From the IMG/VR virus record IMGVR_UViG_3300044979_000004, positions 25,200 to 89,199 of that record: a DNA stretch of 64,000 nucleotides, one strand, 5' to 3'. The stretch's first letter is position 1. Each line of letters starts with the position of its first letter. A program made the translations under genes and the position numbers. Source of the DNA: a virus. A model generated the notes under the pieces. That model was not told where the DNA came from, did not search any database, and saw only the letters and a program-made list of their open reading frames with translations. Below are positions 46,296 through 54,545 of this stretch, in pieces.

Positions 46296-47495
46296 TTACG
46301 TATTGTCCTTCAACAGGAACGCATTGCTCACTATCTTCATTTGCTTACGGCCAATGCCTCTCGCGTGTCCTTCGATTGCCGTCTTCACAACGACTCCCTC
46401 CCGGATGTTTTTGGCTCCCGGCACTTTAGAGATTCCATCCACATGTTTCTGAACCGCTTCCAAGCTATATGGACCTACAAAGAGCACAGGAACGCTATGA
46501 TCCCAAATGTGGATCACTTCAGGATCAGACTCATCGGCCCATGTTCCATCTGACTTACGAATGTCGAATACAAAGAACTGAGGCTCTTTGCTGCCGTACT
46601 CATACCCAGCTTGAGTGGGACAAACTTCCCCCCACAAGACGTAACCGGGATTAGCCTCGCACCATTTACCGATCCACGGCTGCGTATTTAATACGCGCCT
46701 GAATATGCAGTTCGAATCAGGTGACTTCCACAAGTTCCTACTGCCCGCATACTGCTTCCCATCGAGGTAAATGAAGCGTGCGTTGGACCCGTGAATCTTC
46801 TCCGTGACGATTACCCTCTCGCCTTCCGTGAACGTGTTCGGATGATTCTTCAAAGCCTCTACGTCATAGATCGGGATACCGAGAGCCACAGATTCAGACT
46901 TACCGTCAGTCATGGCTTCTAGTCTGAAGAACTGTCTGACCAGGCGCGTGATGTAATTTACCCATCCACGTAGGCTCTTGGGATAGCCTTTAACCTTGGC
47001 CTTTGGAGCGTGTTCGTTTGAGCCACCAGCTTCGAACTTGACCGCATCGGGGTCATAATGCGTGATGCCTAACAGGTCTGATACGTCTGTTCCTTCAGGA
47101 AAGTCGGACTCAAGTTGTGTAGAATGGTTTCCAGACAACGATCTAAGTTCGAAAAAATCAGTGACAGGAAGTAACAACCCTTCTGACCACTCGCCACGGA
47201 ACTTACGAACGGTAATTCTCCTGCGCTTTTCAGGCACTTGAAAGGTTGTCCCAGGTTCGGTCGGCTCACACATATACTGCGACCAGATAAAAGAGAATGG
47301 CTCAGTCTGAGGAACAACCGAGTCGGGTTGAATGTAAACGCCTAAGTCTCCGACCTTAAACTGACCTTTACGAGATACCACCTGATATTCCCCTACGGGA
47401 ATAATCTCTAGGCTGTCGGCATTGTTATGGGGTAAAACTTCCCGTACGGTAACAATGTTCGCTTGGTGATTAGCTTTCTTGATTGTATTTGTCAT
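46296..47495 (-). CDS. RNA ligase, DraRnl-like (399 aa)
   Basis: Nucleotidyltransferase motif I is EKIHGSN, with the AMP-accepting Lys at about residue 232; KQYAGSRNLWK follows, then YVLWGEVC and a late EGVVVKTAIEG (motif IV/V). The N-terminal about 180 residues form a separate domain (ANIVTVREVLPHNNADSLEI, an OB-type fold) as in the Deinococcus DRB0094 RNA ligase branch. It seals nicked or cleaved RNA, probably tRNA. An exact copy of the palindrome lies in codons near its middle. Family call from motif order. Confidence 0.85.
   Translation of the reverse strand: MTNTIKKANHQANIVTVREVLPHNNADSLEIIPVGEYQVVSRKGQFKVGDLGVYIQPDSVVPQTEPFSFIWSQYMCEPTEPGTTFQVPEKRRRITVRKFRGEWSEGLLLPVTDFFELRSLSGNHSTQLESDFPEGTDVSDLLGITHYDPDAVKFEAGGSNEHAPKAKVKGYPKSLRGWVNYITRLVRQFFRLEAMTDGKSESVALGIPIYDVEALKNHPNTFTEGERVIVTEKIHGSNARFIYLDGKQYAGSRNLWKSPDSNCIFRRVLNTQPWIGKWCEANPGYVLWGEVCPTQAGYEYGSKEPQFFVFDIRKSDGTWADESDPEVIHIWDHSVPVLFVGPYSLEAVQKHVDGISKVPGAKNIREGVVVKTAIEGHARGIGRKQMKIVSNAFLLKDNT
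46682..46696. repeat. Palindrome GCGTATTTAATACGC (exact)
   Basis: Inside the DraRnl-like RNA ligase gene, in the reading phase that encodes RVLNT. Exact copy of GCGTAT-N3-ATACGC. Confidence 0.85.
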
Positions 47496-47829
47496 ATCTC
47501 TCTTTCAGTAACTTGTATCGTCTTGCAACATGACTGTTACGTAACAGCTTTTTTCTATCAGCATTGTACACTGTCAGCAGTCCATCCGTATAATCTTTTG
47601 GCCAGAACTGATCGCTCGTTAGGTCAACTATCTTATGATCGATGACATTGTAGAAGTGCCTAGCCTTACCAACAAAACATCCCTTTAACTCGCCACCGAG
47701 GATATCTTGCACAAGAAGGGCAGTTGGAACGCACTGCCCGAACGATTTGTTATCCCGATGCGTCTGTCCTTTGTATGCCGTGTCCATGCACCAGGCATTA
47801 TGGAGCGCTGTTTTATTGAGGTTATCCAT
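47470..47829 (-). CDS. YunG-like protein with Cys-His-Asp triad candidate (119 aa)
   Basis: SFGQCVPTALLVQDILGGEL (Cys33), ARHFYNVID (His58) and KIVDLTSDQF (Asp69) match the small YunG family, which has a papain- or transglutaminase-like arrangement. It overlaps the RNA ligase start by 26 bases. Activity of the family is not established. A second protein with a GQC-NH-VDI pattern is encoded at 60499. Confidence 0.65.
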   Translation of the reverse strand: MDNLNKTALHNAWCMDTAYKGQTHRDNKSFGQCVPTALLVQDILGGELKGCFVGKARHFYNVIDHKIVDLTSDQFWPKDYTDGLLTVYNADRKKLLRNSHVARRYKLLKERYDKYNQES

Positions 47830-48016
47830 TCTTTCCTTCCCAATAAAAGGTATCTTGATCTATTTGATACGCGGACCCCGACATAACCGCTACTGACTTC
47901 CCAGTTAATATGGCAGGTTGGCCGCTCCAATTTCTAAGGGCTTGCCAGAACCTTTCATGAGGATGGTTAATACAGTATCTCACGAATGATGCTAGTACAG
48001 GATCAGATTTAATCAT
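47822..48016 (-). CDS. Hypothetical protein (64 aa)
   Basis: ATG 48016 with GGAAGGAAGT; a codon further upstream at 48028 lies within the previous gene. Product MIKSDPVLASFVRYCINHPH has a helical start and a C-terminal TGKSVAVMSGSAYQIDQDTF. No family is recognised. Confidence 0.6.
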   Translation of the reverse strand: MIKSDPVLASFVRYCINHPHERFWQALRNWSGQPAILTGKSVAVMSGSAYQIDQDTFYWEGKNG

Positions 48017-48207
48017 ACTTCCTTCCAAATTTCATGCTTACAGATTGGACACGACACTATCAAAAAGGAGTCGTTTATACAACATGCAGTTTGTCCTGTG
48101 AATATCCTCGCTTCGCCCACTGAAAACTCTACTTCTGTGCGGCATAAAGTACACGCTGCCACGTGCTTAATTGTCTCAGGAAGTTTACCTACTTTGATAA
48201 CTCTCAT
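48013..48207 (-). CDS. Zinc-ribbon-like small protein (64 aa)
   Basis: Two Cys pairs, ACTLCRTEVEF and VSCPICKHEIW, 35 residues apart with two more Cys between. Typical small phage zinc ribbon that could bind host transcription or nucleic acid. Start ATG 48207, AGGTAATAC upstream. Confidence 0.65.
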   Translation of the reverse strand: MRVIKVGKLPETIKHVAACTLCRTEVEFSVGEARIFTGQTACCINDSFLIVSCPICKHEIWKEV

Positions 48208-48210
48208 GTA

Positions 48211-48450
48211 TTACCTATCTCCCTCGTGAAGTGCGCTTTGCCCCAAGTCCTTGTTTAACTTGTCGCAAAGAACTGTAGCCTCGGCCAACGGCTCTGACTT
48301 GCTTATCTGTGTGGGAGAGCCTGTATAGTCGTTAACATACACAGCATAGCCAATATTAGTTGATTTAATGTAGAAGTAGCCCCTAGCCGGATCAACTCCA
48401 CATCCTGTCAGCATGATTACCAAAATGATTGCTGCGATTAGTTTCTTCAT
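48211..48450 (-). CDS. Lipoprotein with lipobox LTGC (79 aa)
   Basis: The N-terminus MKKLIAAIILVIMLTGCGVD is a textbook lipoprotein signal peptide: basic start, hydrophobic core, lipobox LTG-Cys at residue 17. The mature part is about 62 residues. Located in the replication arm, away from the lysis genes, it may be a superinfection-exclusion or cell-surface-modifying protein. AAGGGATAACGAC precedes the ATG. Confidence 0.8.
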   Translation of the reverse strand: MKKLIAAIILVIMLTGCGVDPARGYFYIKSTNIGYAVYVNDYTGSPTQISKSEPLAEATVLCDKLNKDLGQSALHEGDR

Positions 48451-48454
48451 GTCG

Positions 48455-50083
48455 TTATCCCTTCTGTGCCTTACCTGCGCCGATCAGCTTACTGGCCCAA
48501 CCCCTCGTCATGTTATGAGGTATAGGCTTCTTTTTGTAGATGCGCTTCAACATCCTCAACTGTCCGGGTGTCGGCTCTAGTTTGTGCCAGGGTGCATCTC
48601 TCTGCACTAATTTTAGCACATCCGGAGCAAATGTCTTAACCATGTTGTCGGCTGCTGCGAATGCTGAATCAAGTGAGTCACGCTCACCTTTGTATCTCTT
48701 GCCTTTTAGCTTACCACGTACTTCCCATTTGTCAAGTAAATTCTGCGTTACCCTGATTTCATCTTTGTCGGGCAGCAACATGACGTAGCCGCCAGTCGGC
48801 GCAGGGTGCCAGATCATCTCAGTATGAGCGTCAATCTCAGCCGGTATCTTCGGCTCCCACAAGTTGACTTCCTCAATAAATGCTTTAAGTTCGTTTATGT
48901 CTTTCAACGAAGTAAAGTCGATATGTGGGAATAGTTCTTGTTCCGCCTCAATAAGTTTTACAGCTTCTACCAAACCTTTTCCCTGCAAGTCCAGTTGGGA
49001 TGGCATTCCCAAGAGTGATGGCAGCATGATGAGGTTGTGTCTAGACGTGCTATCAACAACGTCGATCACAAGGCAATCAATCTTGCCAACGTACAGCCTT
49101 GTTCCTCTCCCAATGCACTGCGTAAACAGAACGCTTGACTTGGTAGGACGTGCTAGAATAATACAGGAGATTGCCGGGTCATCGTAGCCTTCCGTCAATA
49201 CTCCACAATTGGTCAGAACGTCTATCTTGCCTGCTTTGTGGTCTGCAATCTTTTGTGCTCTGTCCGGATCATCTCCCCAAACCGCCTCGGCTTTAACTCC
49301 GGCATCTTGAAACGCCTTGGCCAAGTCCTGCGCGTGCTGAATATCAACGGTAAAGGCGATGGTACGTCTGCCTTTTGCCTTCTCAATCCATGTCTTGACA
49401 ATGAGCTTGTTACGCGCTGGAGTGTTCACAGTCTGAGCTAGCTCTGATTGATTGAAGTCTCCAGCTTGTGTACTTACTTCGTCTAACGAAGTTTGAGTAT
49501 GAACTCTTATGCCTTTAACATCTACGAGCCACTTGTCTTCAATGGCTCTCCTGATATCATATGTATATACAATCTTGTCGTAGATTTCCGACAGCCCTTT
49601 ATTATCCGATCTTTGGGGAGTGGCAGTAAAGCCAACATGCAGCCTGCCGGAATCGGGCCGCATTACATCGGCCATCTCGTAGATGTTTTTATAGGAAGTA
49701 GAAGTAGAATGGTGGCACTCGTCCGTGATGATCGTCCTGATATTGTCCCACGGGAAGCGCTTAGCCCGGTCTGTGTTCTTTCTACCTATGGTTGCTACGC
49801 TTGCCACGATGATGTCTGACTCACCATCTGCCCAGTTTCCGGCCATCTCCTTCGAGATTTTGACGTGTGGATTAGACGTGTGCAGCTTGTCGATAGCCTG
49901 ATCAATCAGTTCTTCTCTATGCGCAAGCACAAGAGTCTGCCCAGGGATGTAATCTGGCAGATGAGCGAAGCACTGTGTCTTGCCGGTGCCTGTCGCCATG
50001 GCTACAACCTGACGGCTGATGCCTTTCTCGTGATTTGTCTTGATAGCGGCTAGCGCATCATTCTGGTAGTTTCTTAGTGGCAT
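48455..50083 (-). CDS. SF2 DNA helicase, DECH type (542 aa)
   Basis: Walker A ATGTGKT (residues 30-36), ITDECHHS (motif II), VGFTATPQRSD (motif III), and ILTEGYDDP-like LTEGYDDPAISCIILARPT with QCIGRGTR (motifs V and VI). RecG/UvsW/RAD25-type translocase, likely for branch migration or replication restart with RecA. ATG 50083 after GAAGGAAATACCCG. An HNH gene precedes it. Confidence 0.92.
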   Translation of the reverse strand: MPLRNYQNDALAAIKTNHEKGISRQVVAMATGTGKTQCFAHLPDYIPGQTLVLAHREELIDQAIDKLHTSNPHVKISKEMAGNWADGESDIIVASVATIGRKNTDRAKRFPWDNIRTIITDECHHSTSTSYKNIYEMADVMRPDSGRLHVGFTATPQRSDNKGLSEIYDKIVYTYDIRRAIEDKWLVDVKGIRVHTQTSLDEVSTQAGDFNQSELAQTVNTPARNKLIVKTWIEKAKGRRTIAFTVDIQHAQDLAKAFQDAGVKAEAVWGDDPDRAQKIADHKAGKIDVLTNCGVLTEGYDDPAISCIILARPTKSSVLFTQCIGRGTRLYVGKIDCLVIDVVDSTSRHNLIMLPSLLGMPSQLDLQGKGLVEAVKLIEAEQELFPHIDFTSLKDINELKAFIEEVNLWEPKIPAEIDAHTEMIWHPAPTGGYVMLLPDKDEIRVTQNLLDKWEVRGKLKGKRYKGERDSLDSAFAAADNMVKTFAPDVLKLVQRDAPWHKLEPTPGQLRMLKRIYKKKPIPHNMTRGWASKLIGAGKAQKG

Positions 50084-50095
50084 CGGGTATTTCCT

Positions 50096-50365
50096 TCATT
50101 TCGGCCTCCATCCCTTCACTCTAGTAAATCGTACTACTAGGTTGTCTTCCGTTGTTGATAGAACTTCTATCTTAAGTTTGCCATCATGTACGGCCCGGTG
50201 ACACTGCGCACAAAGAGTCAGAATGTTGTTCATGTCATTTGTGCCCTGCTGTGATCTAAAAATGACATGATGCGGATGGAGATTTGACCTGTCGCTACAA
50301 TGGCGGCACTTCCAGTCATCTCTCCAATAGACCATGGTTGGATAGCGTTTAGTTGCTGCTGTCAT
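50096..50365 (-). CDS. Small HNH endonuclease (89 aa)
   Basis: The core WKCRHCSDRSNLHPHHVIFRSQQ-type site (CRHC, LHPHHV), MNNILTLCAQCHRAVHDG is a classical HNH with two Cys pairs. ATG 50365 is the likeliest start, although a GTG at 50410 is in frame; neither has a good ribosome site. It is compact, like HNH proteins associated with packaging or homing. Confidence 0.85.
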   Translation of the reverse strand: MTAATKRYPTMVYWRDDWKCRHCSDRSNLHPHHVIFRSQQGTNDMNNILTLCAQCHRAVHDGKLKIEVLSTTEDNLVVRFTRVKGWRPK

Positions 50366-50438
50366 TTGAACCAAATGGGAAAATACGCCCCGTAGTTCAG
50401 GCAGAACCACTGAGCGTTAATGATGAAAAGTCTGAACG

Positions 50439-50864
50439 TCACTTTGTCCTCACACAGTACGGCTTGAATACATTCTTGCTTTCGTCAGGAACAGTGTTAG
50501 ATTCTCCGTCCGTGATTTCGGTCTTTGTTGTCTTCTCTTCAATCACGAACCAGCTTACCACATAATCCTTGATTGCGCAAGTCGCTTTGCCGTCTACGTA
50601 CAACGGCTCAACCTTCAGGGTCGGATCGCCGTAAAGCTCGTACTTGAGTTGTGTATTCTCCGCAGCAAGCTTAGTGTTGCTGGTTTGCAGCCGGACAATT
50701 TCCTCCTCAAGTGTCTTGAACCTCGCCTGCCACTCGTCAATCTGTTTCTCGCTGATGCGGTAAAAAGATTCGGGTGCATCCTGTGCTAGGGCAAATCCGG
50801 TACAAGCAAGAGTCGAAATTAACAACAATGAACAGATGGCAGAGAACCCGATAGCTTTAAACAT
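50439..50864 (-). CDS. Exported coiled-coil protein (141 aa)
   Basis: Residues 1-28 are a Sec signal peptide (FSAICSLLLISTLACTGFAL, then AQDAP), with ALA-Q as cleavage site. The mature part begins with a coiled coil EEEIVRLQTSNTKLAAENTQ and ends with two Cys. A periplasmic protein, perhaps acting on superinfection or on the envelope; in this arm it is unlikely to be a virion part. Confidence 0.72.
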   Translation of the reverse strand: MFKAIGFSAICSLLLISTLACTGFALAQDAPESFYRISEKQIDEWQARFKTLEEEIVRLQTSNTKLAAENTQLKYELYGDPTLKVEPLYVDGKATCAIKDYVVSWFVIEEKTTKTEITDGESNTVPDESKNVFKPYCVRTK

Positions 50865-51052
50865 TATCCGGCCACCCTTCTTTCAAGTTCTTTCGTGAAG
50901 TTAATGAGAACATCCGGTTCTAAGATAATCTCATCGGCTACAGTCATCCCGTTGTAGGTGTACAGCGCGACTCCTAGGAACCCGTTGGGATTCTTTTGGA
51001 GGTACACGCTGTCACCAAGATAGACATCGCCTTTAGTCGGGTGAATGAACAT
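50864..51052 (-). CDS. Hypothetical protein (62 aa)
   Basis: Overlaps both neighbours by a base, with AGGAGAGTA before the ATG. MFIHPTKGDVYLGDSVYLQK and EIILEPDVLINFTKELERR show a small mixed protein. No family is recognised. Confidence 0.6.
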   Translation of the reverse strand: MFIHPTKGDVYLGDSVYLQKNPNGFLGVALYTYNGMTVADEIILEPDVLINFTKELERRVAG

Positions 51053-51738
51053 TACTCTCCTCCTAGAACTTCGTTTGCTGGATCAGATAGCCAGTCAGCA
51101 AAAATCATCTCTGCTGCGGACCCATCCGAGTAGTCTTGGCTGATCCCCTCGTCATCCTTTTTGGCACTTCCGAGGACTTTCTTAGCCAATTGTAGCGCAG
51201 GCTTGATCGTGTTGTCAAGGGCAGACTGCTTGACGTAGAGATGAATAAAGGACATGGCTTCTGAGCCGATCAACCCCTTTAGTGTCTTAACGTGATTTTT
51301 GATTTCTTCTAGGGACATTTCTGATCCCTTGTCCACAAATCCTACTACAAATGACTTAATAGGAATAGGGACGGATTCCGTTCCCTCTTCTGTATTGGGA
51401 TTAGTCCATGTACCGTTGATATCTAGACTGGCAATCTCCCTGAGCTTTGCAATTCCTAAGGGTTGATACTTGTCACGAGGAATTCCTATCTCACTCATTA
51501 CTTCCACGATGCGGGTTAGATATTGAGCCTTCCTTTGTTTGATATCTAGGCTCTTAGTAAATTCAGCGAATGTATTGAAGTCGTTGTAATAACCGTTCTT
51601 TTTAACGGTATACAATAGTTCCCCAATATCAAATGCCGATGAGTTAACACTAGCAATTAACTGTTCAAGTTGCTTACGGACCTTTGCTGACTGTCCGGCA
51701 ACTGCTTCACCCACCAAAACTGATTTGCTCGTCTCCAC
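51052..51738 (-). CDS. Hypothetical helical protein (228 aa)
   Basis: GTG 51738 with AGGAGAAAG is preferred; the frame runs back to 51771 inside the upstream gene. Helical sequence with SSAFDIGELLYTVKKNGYYN, FAEFTKSLDIKQRKAQYLTR (resembling a helix-turn-helix of plasmid or phage regulators) and DWLSDPANEVLGGE at the end. A DNA-binding role is possible, not shown. Confidence 0.65.
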   Translation of the reverse strand: METSKSVLVGEAVAGQSAKVRKQLEQLIASVNSSAFDIGELLYTVKKNGYYNDFNTFAEFTKSLDIKQRKAQYLTRIVEVMSEIGIPRDKYQPLGIAKLREIASLDINGTWTNPNTEEGTESVPIPIKSFVVGFVDKGSEMSLEEIKNHVKTLKGLIGSEAMSFIHLYVKQSALDNTIKPALQLAKKVLGSAKKDDEGISQDYSDGSAAEMIFADWLSDPANEVLGGE

Positions 51739-52258
51739 CTTTCTCCTGTAAACTTTCGATAACTGGCACATCCGTTAACCACTCGGCCCCCAGTTTCTTC
51801 TTTGAAATTCTCATGGCATCTTCACCGTACTGCTGCCGGACAAGTCCCAGGATAAACTGCATCTGTTCCTTGTACGTCTGAACGTAGTGATCTACACTGT
51901 AGAAGTTAGCAACTTTGGGAGTGTAGTGAAACACGTTCTCACGAGGGCCTATTACGCATATGGTCTTTCCAAGAGCCAATGCGTAGCCGAACTCAACATG
52001 CCGTCCGCCGCGCTTCCAGCCTTGCAGCGGGTCTTCAGAAAAGAAGATGACTACATCGGCAGCAGCCACATCCTCTAGGTCGATCTGGGCAGTTGCTTCG
52101 TAGAACTCTTTTGAATGATCGCCCATATCGCTGTTCACATCTTCCGTCTCATTCAGCCAGCGGGAAGTAGTCTCAATGCCTACCTCCTTGCGCAGCCTTT
52201 CAGCTACTTCTTTAAATTCTTCCCTTCGCGCGTAGCGCCCTGCCAAATAAGCCTTCAA
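51707..52258 (-). CDS. Nucleoside 2-deoxyribosyltransferase-like protein (183 aa)
   Basis: KAYLAGRYARR at the start, DVVIFFSEDPLQGWKRGGRH, then VEFGYALALGKTICVIGP and the conserved C-terminal part are the blocks of the nucleoside 2-deoxyribosyltransferase fold. The VEFGYALA Glu corresponds to the catalytic position. It would feed base or nucleotide salvage for replication. TTG start 52258, AGGAGGACATCAA upstream; overlaps the RNA ligase stop. Confidence 0.8.
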   Translation of the reverse strand: MKAYLAGRYARREEFKEVAERLRKEVGIETTSRWLNETEDVNSDMGDHSKEFYEATAQIDLEDVAAADVVIFFSEDPLQGWKRGGRHVEFGYALALGKTICVIGPRENVFHYTPKVANFYSVDHYVQTYKEQMQFILGLVRQQYGEDAMRISKKKLGAEWLTDVPVIESLQEKGGDEQISFGG

Positions 52259-53277
52259 TTGATGTCCTCCTTGTTGATCATCTTCCAGATTGCCTTCTTG
52301 TAGTCTCCTTCATCAATTAGAGCGAAGCAGACACTTGAGTATTTAATACGCGTCTCCTCTTTGAAGAACTCAGCGAACTCTTTGCGAGTAGTACACACCT
52401 TCAAAGCCTCTTCTACGATGGACGTTACCGCTTTAAAGATTTGGTCGTATTCGGTTGTGCGCGTATTTAATACGCTTTCCTGCTTCTTAGCTTCCTGCTC
52501 CTCGTAGAACTTCTTTCTGTTCTCCAGATAGGTAGGAAATTTGATCTTCAACTTGAAAGGCGTTTTGCCGGGAATGTGGTATGTCACCACATAGCCCTCA
52601 AAGTGATTTCCCCAATCATCTCCGGTTAGTGCATCGCGCAAGCTTAGACCGTGCCATACAGGCGCTCTCAGATTGTTCTTTTTGGCATAGTTAAAAACGT
52701 CAAAAGGAGGCAACTCTTCTCCTGTTTCGTTATTGATAATAGCCAGTAAAAACAGTCCGTCCTTTTTGTATTTGATCACGTGTTCCTGAACGGTTTGGCA
52801 GATGATTTCGAACACTGGTGTATAGCCTTCGGGGAAAACAAGTTTACCGTGCTCCTCGATATGATCTTCAAGCCATTTGGTCGCCCACTTAGCATGGTCG
52901 GATGTGAAAGACCCTTTGGTGGCAATTCCCCAGTGAATACCGTAGCGCCAGAAGATACCTAATGAACCGTTGACCTTCTCTTGAATCACAGGAGGGCCAT
53001 ACACGTCATCTATAGTCTCCAGGCGTTCGTCGGTTTCTACGTCCTGTCCTTTGGAAAAGAATTTCTCGAAAGGACGAGCGATGATTTCAGTGGTATTTGT
53101 ATCTACAATCAGCCCACGGCACTTCCGCGTGACATCATCCCAAACGTGATCGAACAAACACTTCCGGCTGTAATGATAAAGAGCTAAGGGCAGAGTTGGG
53201 TGAAAATTTACCTGCACAATTCCACGTTGAATGTGATCCAACAACTTCTTTGTATCAAGATATTCAGCTAACTTCAT
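52255..53277 (-). CDS. RNA ligase, T4 Rnl1-like (340 aa)
   Basis: Motif I QEKVNGSLG with nucleophilic Lys101, preceded by RKCRGLIVDT and FEKFFSKGQ and followed by GIHWGIATKGSF, then FEIICQTVQ and HFEGYVVTYH (motif IV) and FKLKIKFPTYL (motif V). This is the order in T4 RNA ligase 1, which repairs cleaved tRNA anticodon loops. It carries one exact and one near palindrome. The window thus has two unrelated RNA ligases and six tRNAs. Confidence 0.87.
   Translation of the reverse strand: MKLAEYLDTKKLLDHIQRGIVQVNFHPTLPLALYHYSRKCLFDHVWDDVTRKCRGLIVDTNTTEIIARPFEKFFSKGQDVETDERLETIDDVYGPPVIQEKVNGSLGIFWRYGIHWGIATKGSFTSDHAKWATKWLEDHIEEHGKLVFPEGYTPVFEIICQTVQEHVIKYKKDGLFLLAIINNETGEELPPFDVFNYAKKNNLRAPVWHGLSLRDALTGDDWGNHFEGYVVTYHIPGKTPFKLKIKFPTYLENRKKFYEEQEAKKQESVLNTRTTEYDQIFKAVTSIVEEALKVCTTRKEFAEFFKEETRIKYSSVCFALIDEGDYKKAIWKMINKEDIN
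52337..52351. repeat. Palindrome variant GAGTATTTAATACGC
   Basis: One mismatch from the consensus. In the Rnl1-like gene, 110 bases from an exact copy, in a different reading phase (RIKYS). Confidence 0.55.
52461..52475. repeat. Palindrome GCGTATTTAATACGC (exact)
   Basis: Exact copy in the Rnl1-like gene, in the phase encoding VLNTR. Second site in the same gene. Confidence 0.85.
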
Positions 53278-53307
53278 GCCCTCTCCTTGGCGTGTGCTTA
53301 GTGCGTT

Positions 53308-53613
53308 TTACTTCTTTGTTGCCGGTGCCGTTGCTGGCTTTGCCGGTATAGGTGCGGTTGCTGGCTTGGATTCAACAAGGGTACCATTAGGCCCCAAGAT
53401 ATATCCAGGGTGATTCTTAGCAATGTCAATTGACAGTGCCTTCAAATCTGCCTGTGCCTGTGAGAATTCGGAGGCAACTTTCTGCAATCCGGCTCTCTCG
53501 CTAAATGAGAGGTCTGGAACCGCAGGAACAGAATCAATGGCTTGTGCCACGGCTACCCCAATCATCAGTCCCAGAAGTGCTGTTCCGATCAAATTAAAAC
53601 GGGATTTCGTCAT
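53308..53613 (-). CDS. Membrane-anchored Pro/Ala-rich protein (101 aa)
   Basis: ATG 53613 with GGAGGGTTGG is the start; longer readings lie in the SSB-like gene. Residues 6-24 (FNLIGTALLGLMIGVAVAQA) form a signal or anchor. The middle is helical (FSQAQADLKALSIDI) and the end is a PATAPIPAKPATAPATKK tail. Possibly an envelope-associated early protein. Overlaps the previous gene by 20 bases. Confidence 0.6.
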   Translation of the reverse strand: MTKSRFNLIGTALLGLMIGVAVAQAIDSVPAVPDLSFSERAGLQKVASEFSQAQADLKALSIDIAKNHPGYILGPNGTLVESKPATAPIPAKPATAPATKK

Positions 53614-54454
53614 CCAACCCTCCAACGTATTCTCCATCAATTGCGGCGTTGACTTCTGCTTCTTGCTGAGCCACGCTTTCCTGTTCGGCTTCAAGCTGTT
53701 TCTGCGCGGGCTTCTTGAGGCTGTCAATATAAGACAGGTAGATCGCCCCAAATTTCTCGCGCTCGTCCTCTGTGATCATCTTAAAGTCAGAGAACCGAGG
53801 TACGAAACTCTTGAACTTGCCACTGGTGATTTCTTTTACAGACAACTTGAACTTCACATCAAAGAGATTGGGATTCTTCCCCTGCGCCTTTGCCATGGCA
53901 ATAACCCTTGAGAGGTTCTGCATACCAGATTCAAACTCCGGCTTAGCCTTAGAACGGATGTACATGCGAACCGGCAACTGATACACCGTGTCCAAAAGTG
54001 TAACCTGGTAGTGAGCATCACACGGCGGGATTAGCGCCTTGTTAGTTGACCCACCATTTGCCTCTTTGTACTCTCTCCACGGTCCCCAGTCTTGTTTAGG
54101 ACAGTTCGCACACGTTACAGCTTGAGGGATTTTCGCCTTAGGATCAGGCTTAATCAGATCATTACTGTAACACATCAAATTCTCAAAAGTTCTATTCAAT
54201 TCTCCTGCATTGCCAATATGATACTGGCGTTGCTCGTGCGGCATAACAAGAAGGGTAGCCCAGATTTCATCGAACATATCCCCGGTTTCGCTGATTCGCA
54301 GTTTGCCTTTAATAGCTCCTTCAATTTGACTATTAGGTTGCACAATAGTCAAAGTTCCGGGCTTCACGGCGAACAATTTGTTCCCAAAATCTATTCCCAA
54401 TCCACCTTGTTCAATCGCTTCGGTGTTGTTAAGTACGGTAAGTTCAGTTCCCAT
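53594..54454 (-). CDS. Single-stranded DNA-binding-like protein (286 aa)
   Basis: ATG 54454 after AAGGAGAAGA, with a structured leader. The protein ends GGLDDEIPF, the same acidic tip as bacterial SSB (DDDIPF) used to recruit partner proteins. The middle has TCANCPKQDWGPW and QLPVRMYIRSKAKPEF, an OB-type layout with a Cys-pair seen in phage SSB-like proteins. A long linker EAEQESVAQQEAEV precedes the tip. Its own promoter suggests high expression, as for an SSB. Confidence 0.65.
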   Translation of the reverse strand: MGTELTVLNNTEAIEQGGLGIDFGNKLFAVKPGTLTIVQPNSQIEGAIKGKLRISETGDMFDEIWATLLVMPHEQRQYHIGNAGELNRTFENLMCYSNDLIKPDPKAKIPQAVTCANCPKQDWGPWREYKEANGGSTNKALIPPCDAHYQVTLLDTVYQLPVRMYIRSKAKPEFESGMQNLSRVIAMAKAQGKNPNLFDVKFKLSVKEITSGKFKSFVPRFSDFKMITEDEREKFGAIYLSYIDSLKKPAQKQLEAEQESVAQQEAEVNAAIDGEYVGGLDDEIPF

Positions 54455-54478
54455 TCTTCTCCTTAAGTTTCCCTCGGA

Positions 54479-54518
54479 GGGGCAGCAGTCATTAACCTCT
54501 GGAGGGAACCGCTGCCCC
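54479..54518 (-). promoter_or_regulatory. Leader hairpin of the SSB-like gene
   Basis: GGGGCAGC and GCTGCCCC (54511-54518 and 54479-54486) form an 8-bp perfect stem between the promoter and the start codon. It is similar in placement to the hairpin at 30269. Confidence 0.6.
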
Positions 54519-54545
54519 ATTGCCGATAAATCTCAATCAATACAT

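Noticed and set aside
47861-47872. TATTTGATACGC half-palindrome
   Set aside because: Only one arm is intact (three mismatches in the other).
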